The translations under genes and the position numbers were made by a program. Positions 20,011 through 31,306 of a stretch of 64,000 nucleotides of DNA are shown here, piece by piece; positions within the stretch are counted from its first letter, which is position 1, and every line of letters starts with the position of its first letter. Origin of the DNA: Ursus arctos (taxonomy: Eukaryota > Chordata > Mammalia > Carnivora > Ursidae). Below the pieces are notes generated by a model. The model ran no database searches. It had not been told where the DNA came from and was given only the letters and a program-made list of their open reading frames with translations. Location: the NCBI RefSeq assembly GCF_023065955.2, contig NW_026622897.1:5027001-5091000 (forward strand). The letters run 5' to 3'.

Positions 20011-21149
20011 TATTTTAAAAGATCCTGTTCCTGGCATCCTACTGCCACTACACTTGAGGCCCACAAAGACACATAGCCGTCTTGTTCTAGCTAAACCTCC
20101 TTATTTTCTCTTTCCTAGGTGTTCTAAGAATCTTGGTGTCAAGCTCTCTTCGATTTGAATTGCTGGAAGGACACAAGGTACCGAAAATGAAAATGTCAGA
20201 ATTATCTGTCATTAAACAGAGTAAATCAATAATACTGTGTGCTTAGATGGCAAGTTTGGAGAATTCACATCAAAACCATTATCTTATGATAGGGAATATC
20301 GTAAATCAATCAACCAGGCATTGGTTGAATGCAAATTATGTGCAGACCACAATTCTAGATATGATCAGCAATATTCAAGGCATGAAAAATATTTTTACCT
20401 TTTCTTCCATCTTTCCTTTCTTCCCTCCCCCACGAACACTTTTAGAACACCTGCTATAATCAGGGACCCATGTACGTGGCAGGGAAAATGTAAAGACTTG
20501 GTTCTTGCCCTCAGATGGTCTAAAATTTAATAGAGAAGATCTATACAGAACCCTAAAGGACCTTATTATCTCTGCAAGGAAAGAAGAGTTTGAAACATGA
20601 CCTTTTTCCAGGATTATTTCTTAGTTGCAGCCAGCCCTCACTTCATGCCCTCTTTTCTGCTCAGAACTGAAGGATTCCTCTTCCTTCACCTTTTCCAGAT
20701 GCTACTGCCTGAATCCTTTTTCCTGAGGTCGTCCAACCTCTGAAATAAGGACTTAAGGGCCAATGAAGAGGAAACAGACATGCAGTTGAACAACAATAAA
20801 AAATTTAAAAAAGAAGGGGAGAATCATCTGGAGAAACCTAAAGTTTGTAGTTGCCCATAGCTATTTCTTATTGTTCAGTTGCATAGTTTCAAATACTATC
20901 CATAGGCTGACGACTCCCAATTTTTTAAATCTCTGGTGTGGAAATCCTCTGAGCTGAAAATTCACACGTCTGACTGCTTCCTGGACATTTCCACTAGGAA
21001 ATCTTCAAGGCATCTCAAACATGGCCCAGACAAAACTCTTTCAATAATATGTCTGTATAATAATGATTTTTATACATCGCTTGAAATAGCACATAGCTAG
21101 ATTTCGTTTTCCTTTTCAATGTGATAATCTAGTCTTTTCATCATCATAT
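20011..21149. other. No gene recognised
   Basis: AT-rich intergenic sequence. 'ccaggcattggttgaatgca' near 20310 may be a decayed L2 end, too weak to call. Short open frames only. Confidence 0.4.
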
Positions 21150-21855
21150 TTACACATAGAATGATTAATGGAATATTCAGATTTATTTATACCAAATTAC
21201 CATGTGTTTTCAGCTTGTCTCACTTAATGGTACTTTTTCTTCTCTTTCTTGCCTTCTTCTGGATTGGCTATATTTTTTTCTCCTCTATTTACTTGTAAGT
21301 TATATAATTGTGTCTGTTCTTGTATGGTTGCCCTAGCTAGTCTAACATGCAAACTTAACAATTTTGAAATTCATCAGTGTTAATCCTCTTTCTAAATGAT
21401 ACAAGAACCTTAGAATAATAATTTCTCCAAGTTTCATGCTATTGTCTAGTAATTTAATTCTAATTTCTTCCCCCCCCCACAGAATAGATACACTTATTAT
21501 TGTTTCATACAGTCATTGATTGTTTAGACATACCTAGGACCAGATTCCTAGGTGTGGGACCTGTACAGTCCCTGCAGGCCCCCTGCTCAGAAGGGCCCCA
21601 TGCTTGACTTCCTACTCTGCTGTTGCCATTTTGAAATTCTTATTAATTTTTTAACGAGGGGCCCTGCATTTTCAGGGCTCTGCACGGAGACCCCAAAATC
21701 ATGTAGCCAGATCTTCCATCAAGAATTTATTTTCTTTCCATTTGAGTTAACATCTTTAGAACTTCCTTTGGAGTGAGTGTGTCTTCTGATAGTAAAGTCT
21801 CTCTATTTTTGATTGTCTGAGAATATCTTGATTGTATCTTCTTTGTTTTTCTTTT
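21150..21855 (-). mobile_element. Ancient L1 (L1M-like) fragment, antisense
   Basis: 'gtgtcttctgatagtaaagt' then 'attgtctgagaatatcttga' resembles the reverse complement of L1M-type sequence. The left half is T-rich and diverged. A DNA-transposon remnant at 21538-21720 interrupts it. Confidence 0.4.
21538..21720 (+). mobile_element. hAT-type DNA transposon fossil
   Basis: 'ctgctcagaagggccccatg' then 'ttgccattttgaaattctta' and 'gaggggccctgcattttcag' matches a MER-class nonautonomous hAT repeat I recognise by pattern but cannot name with certainty. Confidence 0.5.
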
Positions 21856-22007
21856 AATTTTTTTTTTATTAGAGAGAGAGAGAGAAAGCACAAGCAGCGG
21901 GGGAGGGGCTGAGCAGGGAGCCTAACACAGAACTTGATCCCAGGACCCTGGGATCATGACCTGAGCAGGAGGCAGATGCTTAACAGACCAAGCCACCCAG
22001 GCGCCCC
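21850..22007 (-). mobile_element. SINEC, antisense
   Basis: Reverse-complement copy ending 'agccacccaggcgcccc' at 22007. A short target-site duplication 'tcttctttg' lies at 21837-21845 and 22008-22016. Confidence 0.93.
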
Positions 22008-22016
22008 TCTTCTTTG

Positions 22017-22199
22017 GGTTTTTTTTTTTTTTTTTTAAGGTTTTATTTACTTATGGGGTGGGGGAGCAGAGGGAGAGGGACAAGCAGACTGTGCTGAGCA
22101 CAGAGCCCAACATGGGGCTCCATCCCAAGACCCTGAGATCATGACCTGAGCTGAAATCAAGAGTCAGCTACTTAACCAACTGAGCCACCCAGGCGCCCC
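22017..22199 (-). mobile_element. SINEC, antisense, tandem to previous
   Basis: A second complete minus-strand copy begins 10 bases after the first ends, with its own poly(T) and head 'gagccacccaggcgcccc'. The two differ in body sequence ('gaaatcaagagtcagctact' here), so this is independent insertion rather than duplication. Confidence 0.93.
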
Positions 22200-22274
22200 A
22201 ATGCCTTATTTCTCTTGAACTGTTGTTTTCTTTGCAATATTATCTGTGAATATGTTAATATCTAGATTAGAGTT

Positions 22275-22740
22275 GACTCCCCTCAAAGATGAGTTACTTC
22301 TACCTGGGGGGGCCCATCAAACTGGAACCATTAAAGGATTTCTTCTCCTTCAGTGCCCACTGTTCTTGGTCATGCCACTTTGAAGAATGAAGAGGTAGAC
22401 CAGACAGAAGAGTGGTGGTCAGCAAAGCAAAGTTTATGGAGCAATAGCAAAGTGATAGTACAAAGTTCCTAAAGAGGGAGGGGATCTGAACGGGTTGCCA
22501 CTGGAGTTTCTAAGTCTAGGGGTTTTTATGGGCTTGGTGGGCTGTTATAATCTGATTAACCCTCCCTGCACCTGTCATCCACCTATCACATGGGAAAAGG
22601 TGAAGGGCTCTTTTCCAGGGTGATATAAAATCTTTTTAAGGGTGGTTTCCTTTTACAGTGGGGGCCCCTTGTCCCTGCCTGCCTTTCTTCCAACTACCCT
22701 TCATCGGGACCACTTTAAATTACATTCTACGCTGGAGGGT
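22275..22740 (-). mobile_element. LTR-like element, antisense
   Basis: 'cagcaaagcaaagtttatgg' (reverse of a 'ccataaactttgc' R/poly(A) region) followed by about 300 bases to 'ccttttacagtgggggcccc' has the texture of an LTR in minus orientation. The family could not be assigned. Confidence 0.35.
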
Positions 22741-23265
22741 TGTTGTTGTTTTTTTAAATCACACAGATAGCATGAATTAGAACTGCGTAACTCACAAGGG
22801 CCAGCTTCTGTTATGACTCTTACAAGGATATTTTCTCAAGTTCAGAACAGAAAGCTCTCTTTTCTGATCCCTTCTGCAGAATGGGGTTAATTTTTCATTT
22901 ACACTTATACTTCAGGTATAGTTCTTGGAGCCTCCAGCTTTATTCAGAGGCTTATTACCAGGCCATTCACCTTAAGCATGCCCCGAACTTTAACATTTAC
23001 ACTTAAACCTTCAGGATTTAGCAGGGCAGAAAATGGGTTTTAGCACATTCTTAGTTCCCGGGGTCTCTGAGTTTGGAGGCCTCTGCAGAGGTGTTCCTTT
23101 CCTTCCAGCTCAGCAACGGATTTTAAATGATTCTATATTCTTTATGTTTTATCTGTTTAGTTTATAGGGTCATTCAGGGTATCCAATTGACAACACTGCC
23201 TGAGATGGAACTCTGCATTTACTTAATTTATAACATAAAAGTATTGAACCATTAAGATAATTTAA
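22741..23265. other. No gene recognised
   Basis: Intergenic sequence, possibly more of the LTR-like element, ending in a poly(A) run (about 23266-23280) just before an L1 piece. Confidence 0.35.
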
Positions 23266-23281
23266 GAAAAAAAAAAAAAAC

Positions 23282-23722
23282 TAGCCACAGACTGGGAGAA
23301 GATATTTACAATATGTATATCTGACAAAGGACTCATACCCACATTACATAGAAACTCCTACAATTGAAGAAGAAAAAGACAACCCAATTAGAAAATGGGC
23401 AAAATAATTTTAACAGGCACTTCCCAAGAGAGTATATCCAAATGGTCACCAAGGAAAGGCAATAACATTCCACTACACACCCAACAGAAGTGCTATTTTT
23501 TAAATAGCAATGTGAAATATTGATGAGGATCCAGAAGTATTATTACTCTTATATACTGCTAATGAGAACGTAAAAAAATACAACTACTTCATTAAGCTGT
23601 ATACCCACTAAAGCCAAACATGACCCTGCAGCCCCGCTCTTTGGTATAGACCCAAAAGAAAATGAACACGTGGTTGCATCAATATCCATATGCAAGAATG
23701 TTCGTAGCATCTTTATCAGTAT
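23282..23722 (+). mobile_element. L1 ORF2 fragment
   Basis: 'gatatttacaatatgtatat' then 'ctgacaaaggactcataccc', 'tagaaaatgggcaaaa' and 'gcaagaatgttcgtagcatc' are successive ORF2 C-terminal landmarks. Stops and frameshifts throughout. Confidence 0.8.
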
Positions 23723-23725
23723 TAC

Positions 23726-24540
23726 CCTGTGATATTGTGACATAGAGGAAATACATATTTGGTTCCAGTTCCTGGCACAAAGCTCCTAAAACCCTTGGCA
23801 TTTCCCAAGTGACAGGGGTAAGAGGAACATCCTTTGTTATTCATAATAAGCCCCTTTCCACCATATCTGAGTTTATCCTACTGTGATAAGTCTTCAAGAA
23901 AGGGGTCTGGTTGCCAGAAACACCAACCATGTGTTTAGAGGGTTGGAACTTTTAGCTTCACCCCCCGACCTCCAAGAAGGAGAAGAGAGCTAGAAATTTA
24001 GTTCATTGCCAACAGCCAGTGATTTAATCAATTGTGACTACTTATTGGAACCTCCATAAAAAGTTAAATGATGAGGTTCAGAGAGCTTCGGGGTTGATGA
24101 ACACAAGGAGGCCCTGGAGGGTGGTGTTTCCAGAAAGGGTGTGGAGACTTGTGCCTACCTGCCCCCACATACACACCTTGTCCTCTGCATCTCCCATGTT
24201 TGACCGCTCCTGAGTTTCGTCCTTTAAAATAAATAGGTAACAGTAAGTGAACTATTTTCCTGAGTTCTGTGAGCTCTTTTAGCAAATTATCAAACCTGAG
24301 GAGAGGGTCATGGGAACCCTCTGACTTTATAGCTGGCTGGTCAGGAGTATGGGTGGTCCTGACTTGCGATTGGCATCTGAAGTAGGACAGTCTTGTGAGG
24401 CTGAGTCCTTACTCAGTGGGGTCTGTGCTAACTCCTGATACTTAGTAACAGAATTGAATTAGATAGTAGGACACCCAGTTGGTGTCCAGAGAGTGGGAGA
24501 GTTGGTTGTTGGTGTGAAAAAATCTACAAACTTGGTGTCA
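23726..24540 (+). mobile_element. ERVL-type LTR with short internal stub
   Basis: About 800 bases. 'ttgccagaaacaccaaccat', 'tagagggttggaacttttag', a poly(A) region near 'ctttaaaataaataggtaa', and a right edge ending 'cttggtgtcagaag' like the start of an ERVL internal region. No viral gene follows. The 929-1252 fragment is the same family. Confidence 0.5.
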
Positions 24541-24548
24541 GAAGAGTT

Positions 24549-24807
24549 CTGTTGGCAAAACCAGATTCTAGGAAACAACTAAATGTCCACTGACAATAGG
24601 ACAGATAAATCTGTACAATGGAATATTGTACTGCATGGGAAAAACACAAAGTACTAATATGTGAAACGACATAGGATCTACAGACGTATATAGAGTGAAA
24701 AAAGCCAGAACTACTCTGGGCTTCCATTTATATGAATTTCAAGAAGCCCAAGAAGGTAAAACTTTTCTGTTATGACAGGAATCAGAATAGGGGTTACTTC
24801 TGGTGTT
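24549..24807 (+). mobile_element. L1 3' fragment, left part
   Basis: 'aactaaatgtccactgacaa' then 'gtacaatggaatattgtact' is decayed L1 ORF2/3' UTR. The LTR at 24808 splits it, and it continues at 25248. Confidence 0.75.
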
Positions 24808-25247
24808 AGGAGTTGAATTGAGTTTCCCAAAAAGATAAGTCGAAGTCCTAAGTCCTGTACCCATGAATGTGACCTTATTGGAAATAGGATATTCAAAGAT
24901 GTAGTAAGTAGAATGAGGTCATGGTGATTAGGGTGAGCCCTACCTCAATGATGGGTGTCCTTTAAGAGGGAAATTTGGACACAGAGACTGAGGGATGTGG
25001 ATGGAGAAGGCAGTGTGATGAGGAAGGCAGAGCTCAGTAAGGCAGCTGCAGGACAGGGAGCTCTAAGGACCACTGGCAGCCAGCAGAAGCTAGAAGAGAG
25101 TCTACAACAGCTTCTCCCCAGGAGCCTCCAGTAGGAACCAGCGTCACTGATACCTTGATTTTGGACTTCCAGCTTCCAGAACCCGGAGGGAATAAATTTC
25201 TGTTTGTGGCAATCTGTAAGGCAGCCCTGGGAAACTAACTCCCTATG
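24808..25247 (+). mobile_element. MLT1/MaLR-like LTR inserted in L1
   Basis: 'gttaggagttgaattgagtt' then 'gaatgtgaccttattggaaa', 'gaggtcatggtgattagggt' and the end 'cagccctgggaaactaact'. Same family as 46258-46721. The flanking L1 halves are contiguous across it. Confidence 0.65.
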
Positions 25248-25411
25248 GGGAGGTATCAACTAGGAGAGAACACAATGGAACCTTCTGGGCTACTAAAAAC
25301 TCTTTTGTATCTTGACCTGGGGAGTGGTTACATGATGTATAGATATGGAGAAACTTTATGGAGCTACACTTTTACCTGCACTTTAAGTTATACCCAATTT
25401 CAAAAGTAAAT
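25248..25411 (+). mobile_element. L1 3' fragment, right part
   Basis: 'gtatcttgacctggggagtg' then 'gttacatgatgtatagatat' and 'ctgcactttaagttataccc' is the classic L1 3' UTR end, completing the 24549 fragment. Confidence 0.8.
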
Positions 25412-25424
25412 AAAAAGGAAGCCA

Positions 25425-25621
25425 GGGGTGCCTGGGTGGCTCAGTCATTGAAGCATCTGCCTTTCTGCTCAGGTCATGATCCCAGGGTCCTGGGATCGAG
25501 TCCTGTGACGAGATCCCCGCTTAGCGGGAATTCTCCTTCTCCCGCTCCTCTGCTGCTCCCCCTTCTCGTGCCCTCTCTCTTTCTCTCTGTCAAATACATA
25601 AATAAAATCTTAAAAAAAAAA
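25425..25621 (+). mobile_element. SINEC at L1 3' end
   Basis: Full-length copy with imperfect target-site duplication 'aaaaaggaagcca' (25412-25424) and 'aaaaaggaaacca' (25622-25634), inserted at the L1 A-rich tail. Confidence 0.95.
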
Positions 25622-25897
25622 AAAAAAGGAAACCAAACAAAAAAACATAGTACAAAAACATTTTTCAAGTACAACAAGGGTGCTGAAAGAGATTATTTTT
25701 ATGTGCCTCCTGGTCTAACGTTCTTGAAAAGAGGTTTTGCTTTATTCGAGAACAGAAATCATAAAGGGAGCTAACTTAGACCAGATCTCACAGTGCCATC
25801 ACCCTGAGGAGGCAAGAGTAGTTGAGGGCTAGACCCTCAGGTCTGCTGAGAAGCTTGACCCAGTAATAACCCTAAGATGATACGGCACAGAGACATC

Positions 25898-26103
25898 TTT
25901 TCTTTTTTTTAAAGATTTTATTTATTTGAGACAGAGGAAGAGAGAGAGCATGCAAGCAGGAAGAGGGGCAGAGGCAGAGGGACAAGCAGACTCCCTGCTG
26001 AGCTTGGAGCCCGACGTGGGGCTCAATCTCATGACCCCAAGATCATGACCTCAGCCAAAATCAAGAGTCAGATGCCTAACTAACTGAGCTACCCAGGCGC
26101 CCC
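25898..26103 (-). mobile_element. SINEC, antisense
   Basis: Complete minus-strand copy ending 'ctacccaggcgcccc'. A weak target-site duplication around 'aagacat' ('agagacat' left, 'aaagacat' right). Confidence 0.93.
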
Positions 26104-27624
26104 AAAAGACATGTCTTATTCTATTTTTTCCCCTCAGAAAACAGCACTGGGAACTGTTTTAAACATAAAAGGATATAAATCGAGGATTTGGTATTAGGCA
26201 CTTACAGAAACTGTTTGGAATGCCTAGAGAAGCCGACTCTGGTCTGCTCTCTGGGGACAACATCTGGGAAGAACACAGAACTAGCCCAACGGAGGACCCC
26301 CAGCGTCTGCTACAGCCAGGAAGGTGGAGAAACAGAGGCTGCCTCTAGAACATACTGTGGAAGCTAATGGATGAGGAAGCCGCTGCTGCTTGTGAGCTCA
26401 CTCAGGACTGTCGGATACCCCGTGCCTTGTCTCTTGCTATCGGCACAGCGAGAGACTGGACACATGACTGTACATGACAGCAGACCGATGGCCTTCACCT
26501 CACCTCCCTCTGACATCACAAGTGTATCTAATTCGTGGAAACTATCACAGCAGTAATCATCAATACAAGGGAAGTGCAGTGTGTCACTTTGCAGACTCCA
26601 AGGTATAGGGCCAGGTCGGAAGCCTTGGGGATGGAGGTAAATCATGAATTATGTTGCCCAGAGTTGAGCCCTTCGGCTGCTCGCTATCTAGGCACACTTG
26701 TACCCACACTTAAACTTCTAAACAATGGAAAGACCAAAACAACCTGTTCCCGTCTCACGGGATGCCATTATCCTTCCTGATAAAAAGACGTGCAAAACCT
26801 CTCACGAGGAGGGTACATCCAAGTGCTAAAGAGTCACGGCCTCGATCTCTGGGTGATGGTCCTTCCTCTTCTTGTCCAGCCATAGTCCGTGTTCTATAAC
26901 AGTGGCTAAATTCTGAAGTTAACCACCAACAACACATCCTGTACAAATATGAGGAAAAAAGGAAGAGGGAAAAAATGAAGGAAAGTGGTTCAAGTATATA
27001 CATGTTAACCCAAGGCAAGGGCTTGCTGCACTTATTAATTTGGGAGGTGACCTCATGAAGGAGGAATAGGACATGGGGCTGAGAGAGACGGGAAAGGACC
27101 ATTATAAGCTGGTGACCGCTGTGGACAAGGTGCAGCTGATCCCACTGGAACTCCTCTGGGGAGGAGGTTGCACGCATCTCACAGTTGACCGTCTCAAGGT
27201 CAGAGATGGGACTTTATCCAACAACCCCGCCTCGCCATGGTGGAGAGTTGCCCCGGGGCACTCCCTCCTCTCTGTCTGGGGTGCCCTGTGCATGGGTGAA
27301 GCGAACTTTCACAATGTCACAGAAAACACAAACACTTGAAGTGACACGCTGTAGCCTGCAAAGGGATTGTCCACCAGGGAAATCAGTCCCCCCCCAACCG
27401 CTGCTAAAACCAGAGGCAGCCGCCAAGGGACTGGAAACAAATCTGGGTTGCTCCAACAGGTCTCGTTTCTGTTACGGGCCCTAAAATTGCAGTTGATATT
27501 TAGAATTTCCTTGTTGATGACTCATTCAGCGCTCCCTTTGCTCTCTGGGCCTCAGCTGATTTGGGTCTGACCTGGTCGGGTGAGCCAAGCGAAGAACGCA
27601 GTAAAACGTGGTCACGGAGAGCGT
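26104..27624. other. Unique-looking intergenic sequence
   Basis: 1.5 kb without a recognisable repeat. Overlapping open frames of 60-140 codons on both strands (26364-27570) give no domain and no splice structure. This is part of the longest SINE-free stretch in the window. Confidence 0.45.
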
Positions 27625-27825
27625 GGGTCGGGAATTATCTGGATTCAAAGCCCAGCACTGCCACTTATTAACTCTGTGACCTTGGTCAGGTTATTTCATT
27701 TCCCTGTGCCTCAGTATTCGCCTCTGCAAAACAGATAATGAAAGCGTCTACATCATAGTAATACTGTGAGAACCAAAGAAGTTGATACATGTAAGAGAGA
27801 AAACAGTATTTGACGCGTAGTCGAT
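27625..27825 (+). mobile_element. MIR SINE
   Basis: 'ggattcaaagcccagcactg' then 'ccacttattaactctgtgac' and 'cttggtcaggttatttcatt' is the MIR core in forward orientation. Confidence 0.8.
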
Positions 27826-29742
27826 GCTTCTTACCTACGAGGTTATTTGTTGTTTATTCCTGAGAAGTCCTGCCTGCATTAGGAAGGTAGTTTTCCATTA
27901 ACTTTTACCACTGGCTTGGCACATAAGACGCAAACCAACAGGTTCCCTCAATTCCAGAAAAACTCTTTCTTTGTTCCCTTGTATAGCAGGAACCCTATTT
28001 CTCCTTGATGATCAAGATCAGTCATCCCAGTGAGGGTAGTGATCCTCTATTTGCCTATAGCGAGCAACTAGACGCTGGATCTCTGTGGCAGAAAAACCCC
28101 GAGATCTTCCCTACCCATCCTGAACAGCAGAAGGAACAGACAGCTGGCCTCTACCTCACCTCTACCTTTCAAATCTTGACCACACACATCTTGTAACAAC
28201 CTAGCTATTGTCGATTTTTTTTTAAAAAATACACTTAACAGTTAGAGATGCTTCCTGAAATATTTACCAAGATATGATTTCATCTCTCTGGTAACTGGAA
28301 TATTTATATCTGTGAAATGTAATGTCTTTCCTTCTTGGATAGTGCTGAAGGTTTTAACTTTCTGGGGTATTTACCAGCAGTAGGACTACAGTCTAAGTGC
28401 AGTGTTTATTAGCAGTGTGTGTCTGCAAGTGGATAGTCCTGTGGTCGTATCCCCTGCAGGAGTTACGTAATTAATGCACTGATTCTTCTTGGTTTTGCTT
28501 TCAAAGGCAACAAACTTCGGGGAATGCCTTACTCTCACCCTCCTTGTACTAATCTCTTTCTCACTGAGAAATAAATAAGGAGGCTTTATGGAAAATGTCA
28601 AGGGAAAATAATGAAGGGGGGAAACGCATGAGGAAGGTAGATTAATCACCTAGAGTTGTTCCAGTAAAATCTGCATTGTGGATTATTGCATTATTGTTCA
28701 AATACTGATGCACTTCTGAAAAATTTCCAAGCAGCAGCAGAAAGAGAAGAGCTTGGGACATTTAGGATGTTATGGAACATCATTTAAAAGTGCTGCTGCT
28801 AAAAAGTAAGTAGGTAAGCACTTGAGAAATTTGGGCATATGGCATTGAGTACATAGAAAGATGATATTTTAAGCTCAAGAAGGAACTAAAAGTCTTATTG
28901 AACTGCTGACAGTTTTGAAAATATCGAAAAACTATAGTAGCACGAAGAATTGAAAGGGTAACTATAGTGCCATCCTGTATCAGTTGCATAAGTGCTGTCC
29001 CCTAATGTTCCTTACAATTATCCTCACAGGCTCAACCCACTTGTCAGCAAAAATTAAATGGCCGAGTTATTGTGATATTATTTCTGAGATGCTACCTACT
29101 TTTACAAAATACTCTTCAGGACGTTTACTAATGCACTACAGTGTTGTTATAAATAATTAAAATCAAATAAATTCAGAATAGCTGAATAATTTAAACATTT
29201 GTCAAAAGGAATCAGCTAAGAATATTCTGAGGTTTAATCTGTTTGATTTCCATGCTTTGATTTACTTGTTTTCTTATTAACTCAGATAAAATAAAATAAA
29301 AAAGCAGTTCAACTTTCAACTCCCACATGCCAAACAACATTGCCTTTACTGTCCTGCAAAATCCATCTGTTGCAAAACAAACTTCAATGTGTCAACCAAA
29401 GGAACTTAAGAAATGTGACATTTGGGTGGATTTTCCACAAGTCCTGCGTGCTCTGAATTCAAATCACAGTCCTGTCTCCCCATAGGTACTGTCCTATTTT
29501 CACAGACTGTACGTCCCAGTTTTTGGTTTAATGTATATGGTCCTTGGCTCAAGACACTAATACGTGTATTATTATGTATATGTGTCCTTGGCATCGAGAA
29601 ATTGGCATTATATTAGGGAAATAAAGCGTATACAATAAAAGTTAACTGACAAAGTGAGGCACTAAATGTCAAGTGCCATAAATTCAACAGGGATTCGAAA
29701 TTAGGTGAGACAGCACTAGTTTCAATCAGAAAAAACTTCCAC
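27826..29742. other. Unique-looking AT-rich intergenic sequence
   Basis: 1.9 kb in which I recognise no SINE, L1 or LTR landmark and no coding exon. Open frames are below 90 codons and unremarkable. Confidence 0.45.
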
Positions 29743-29747
29743 GAAAG

Positions 29748-29806
<59 letters not shown>

Positions 29807-29818
29807 GAAGGAAGGAAG
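29743..29818 (+). repeat. (GAAA)n/(GAAG)n microsatellite
   Basis: About fifteen GAAA units followed by GAAG units. A purine-only strand of this length is prone to slippage. No adjoining SINE tail explains it. Confidence 0.97.
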
Positions 29819-29859
29819 AAACAAAAGCTATTTTTCTGAGCTTTAAATTGCAGTTAGGA

Positions 29860-30540
29860 CCTTGGATAAGTTGATGAGTAAGACAGCATTTGGAATCAAG
29901 GTGCAAAGTGGAGTATTACCTATAAGCATGGAAAATAAGGAAAGAGCCTGGACAGAAGAGGGGACTTCAGTCCGAAACAGAAGATGAGGAAAGAAGCGTA
30001 GGTTGGGACCAAACCGGGAAGGGCCTTGAACTGAGGTCAAGTGGTTTGGGTTTCATTGGCCAGACAGTCATTAAGAGGCTTTTTGAGCAGTCTGAGTACT
30101 AAGAAGGTTGATCCGGGAGAACACATTAGAAAGACAGGAGTGAACGAGCCATTACAAGGTAATTACTGCTGCAGGGATTTGGTACCAGGGTCCCCGTGAA
30201 TTGTGGTGATAGGAATACAAAAGAAGGAACCCAAACAAAGGAGGTGTTGGCAGAACCTATAGAAGTTGGCATTGGCAAGGAAGAAGAGATGAAAGAAAGC
30301 CTAAGAAAGGACTGAAGAGAAATCAACAGTTTGTGACGGAGAGAATGGGTTTGATTTGCAAGTGTCAAGGGGCAGCTCTGTTTGCTGGGGGTCATGTCTG
30401 GGCCTGTTTAACATGCACAGGAAAGACGGTGCTAGAGAAAGAGATCTGGCGTAGCCGTGGTAGCTGGACAATGAAACCAAATGAAATTCCCTCAGGATGA
30501 GAATGTAGATGGAGAAAAAAGGAACGAACCTAGCAAATGC
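29860..30540 (-). mobile_element. Possible L2-related remnant, antisense
   Basis: 'cgggaagggccttgaactga', 'ggtttcattggccagacagt' and 'taagaggctttttgagcagt' resemble a long old repeat also seen at 43262-43980. Assignment to L2 is by memory and weak. Confidence 0.35.
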
Positions 30541-30639
30541 CCTCACTTAGAGGGAGAGAGGAAGAGAGGCCTTTGGTGGAAGCCAGAACATTTGATGGCT
30601 GTTGTAGAGGCTGCTTTTAGGCAAACAGGCTTGAGCGAT

Positions 30640-30985
30640 GGAATGTAGAAAGGACCACAGCGACCCCCCTGGCCGACTACAGACAGACCCATCAGGGGAC
30701 CCCCCCCTCAAAACATGGGCTACTTACAACCAGGCACAGTGACCAAAAAAGGGAGAATTCTGTATGCTGCCATAGCTGCTCACCTTCCCTCTTTAGAAGT
30801 GGCCCCCACCCAGTGTCTCTGGACAGACAGCCTCTCCTCTGCTGCCCTGCCCACTGCTCCCCTGCGCAGTATTCAACAAACTTCTCTCTCCTTTGTTCTG
30901 CCTCCGGTGAGTCCTTTCATGGCATGTACCACCTGCTGTCATCCCACCTTTGGGGCTCCCATCTGACAGAAAGACACTGCAGATG
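30640..30985 (+). mobile_element. ERV1-type LTR remnant
   Basis: 'caacaaacttctctctcctt' then 'tgttctgcctccggtgagtc' and 'ctttggggctcccatctgac' is a gammaretrovirus-like U5 region, matching the antisense LTR at 15441-15862. No internal genes attached. The left boundary is uncertain. Confidence 0.55.
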
Positions 30986-31085
30986 TCCATGCAGGAAGTG
31001 GGAACACGTAAAACAAGTGATGATTAGGACTATTATCTTAGAAGTTTATCTCTCAATTGTATTCAGACAAATATAAGATATTGAA

Positions 31086-31285
31086 GGGGCGCCTGGGTGG
31101 CTCAGTCGTTAAGCGTCTGCCTTTGGCTCAGGGTGTGATCCCAGGGTTCTGGGATCCAGCCCCGCATCAGGTTCCTCTGCTGGGAGCCTGCTTCTTCCTC
31201 TCCCACTCCCCCTGCTTGTGTTCCCTCTCTCACTGTCTGTCTCTCTCTTTCTGTCAAATAAATAAAATCTTTAAAAAACAAAACA
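31086..31285 (+). mobile_element. SINEC with 18-base perfect duplication
   Basis: Full-length copy. Target-site duplication 'caaatataagatattgaa' occurs exactly at 31068-31085 and 31289-31306. The longest perfect duplication in the window, implying a young insertion. Confidence 0.98.
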
Positions 31286-31306
31286 AAACAAATATAAGAT
31301 ATTGAA

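Noticed and set aside
26364..27570. Cluster of open frames of 60-140 codons on both strands
   Set aside because: They overlap in several frames without consistent strand, and I saw no homology or splice signals. Possible exons could only be judged with conservation data.
29743..29818. CRISPR-like or other regular repeat array
   Set aside because: It is a simple tetranucleotide microsatellite. No spaced direct repeats occur anywhere in the window, and the organism is a mammal.
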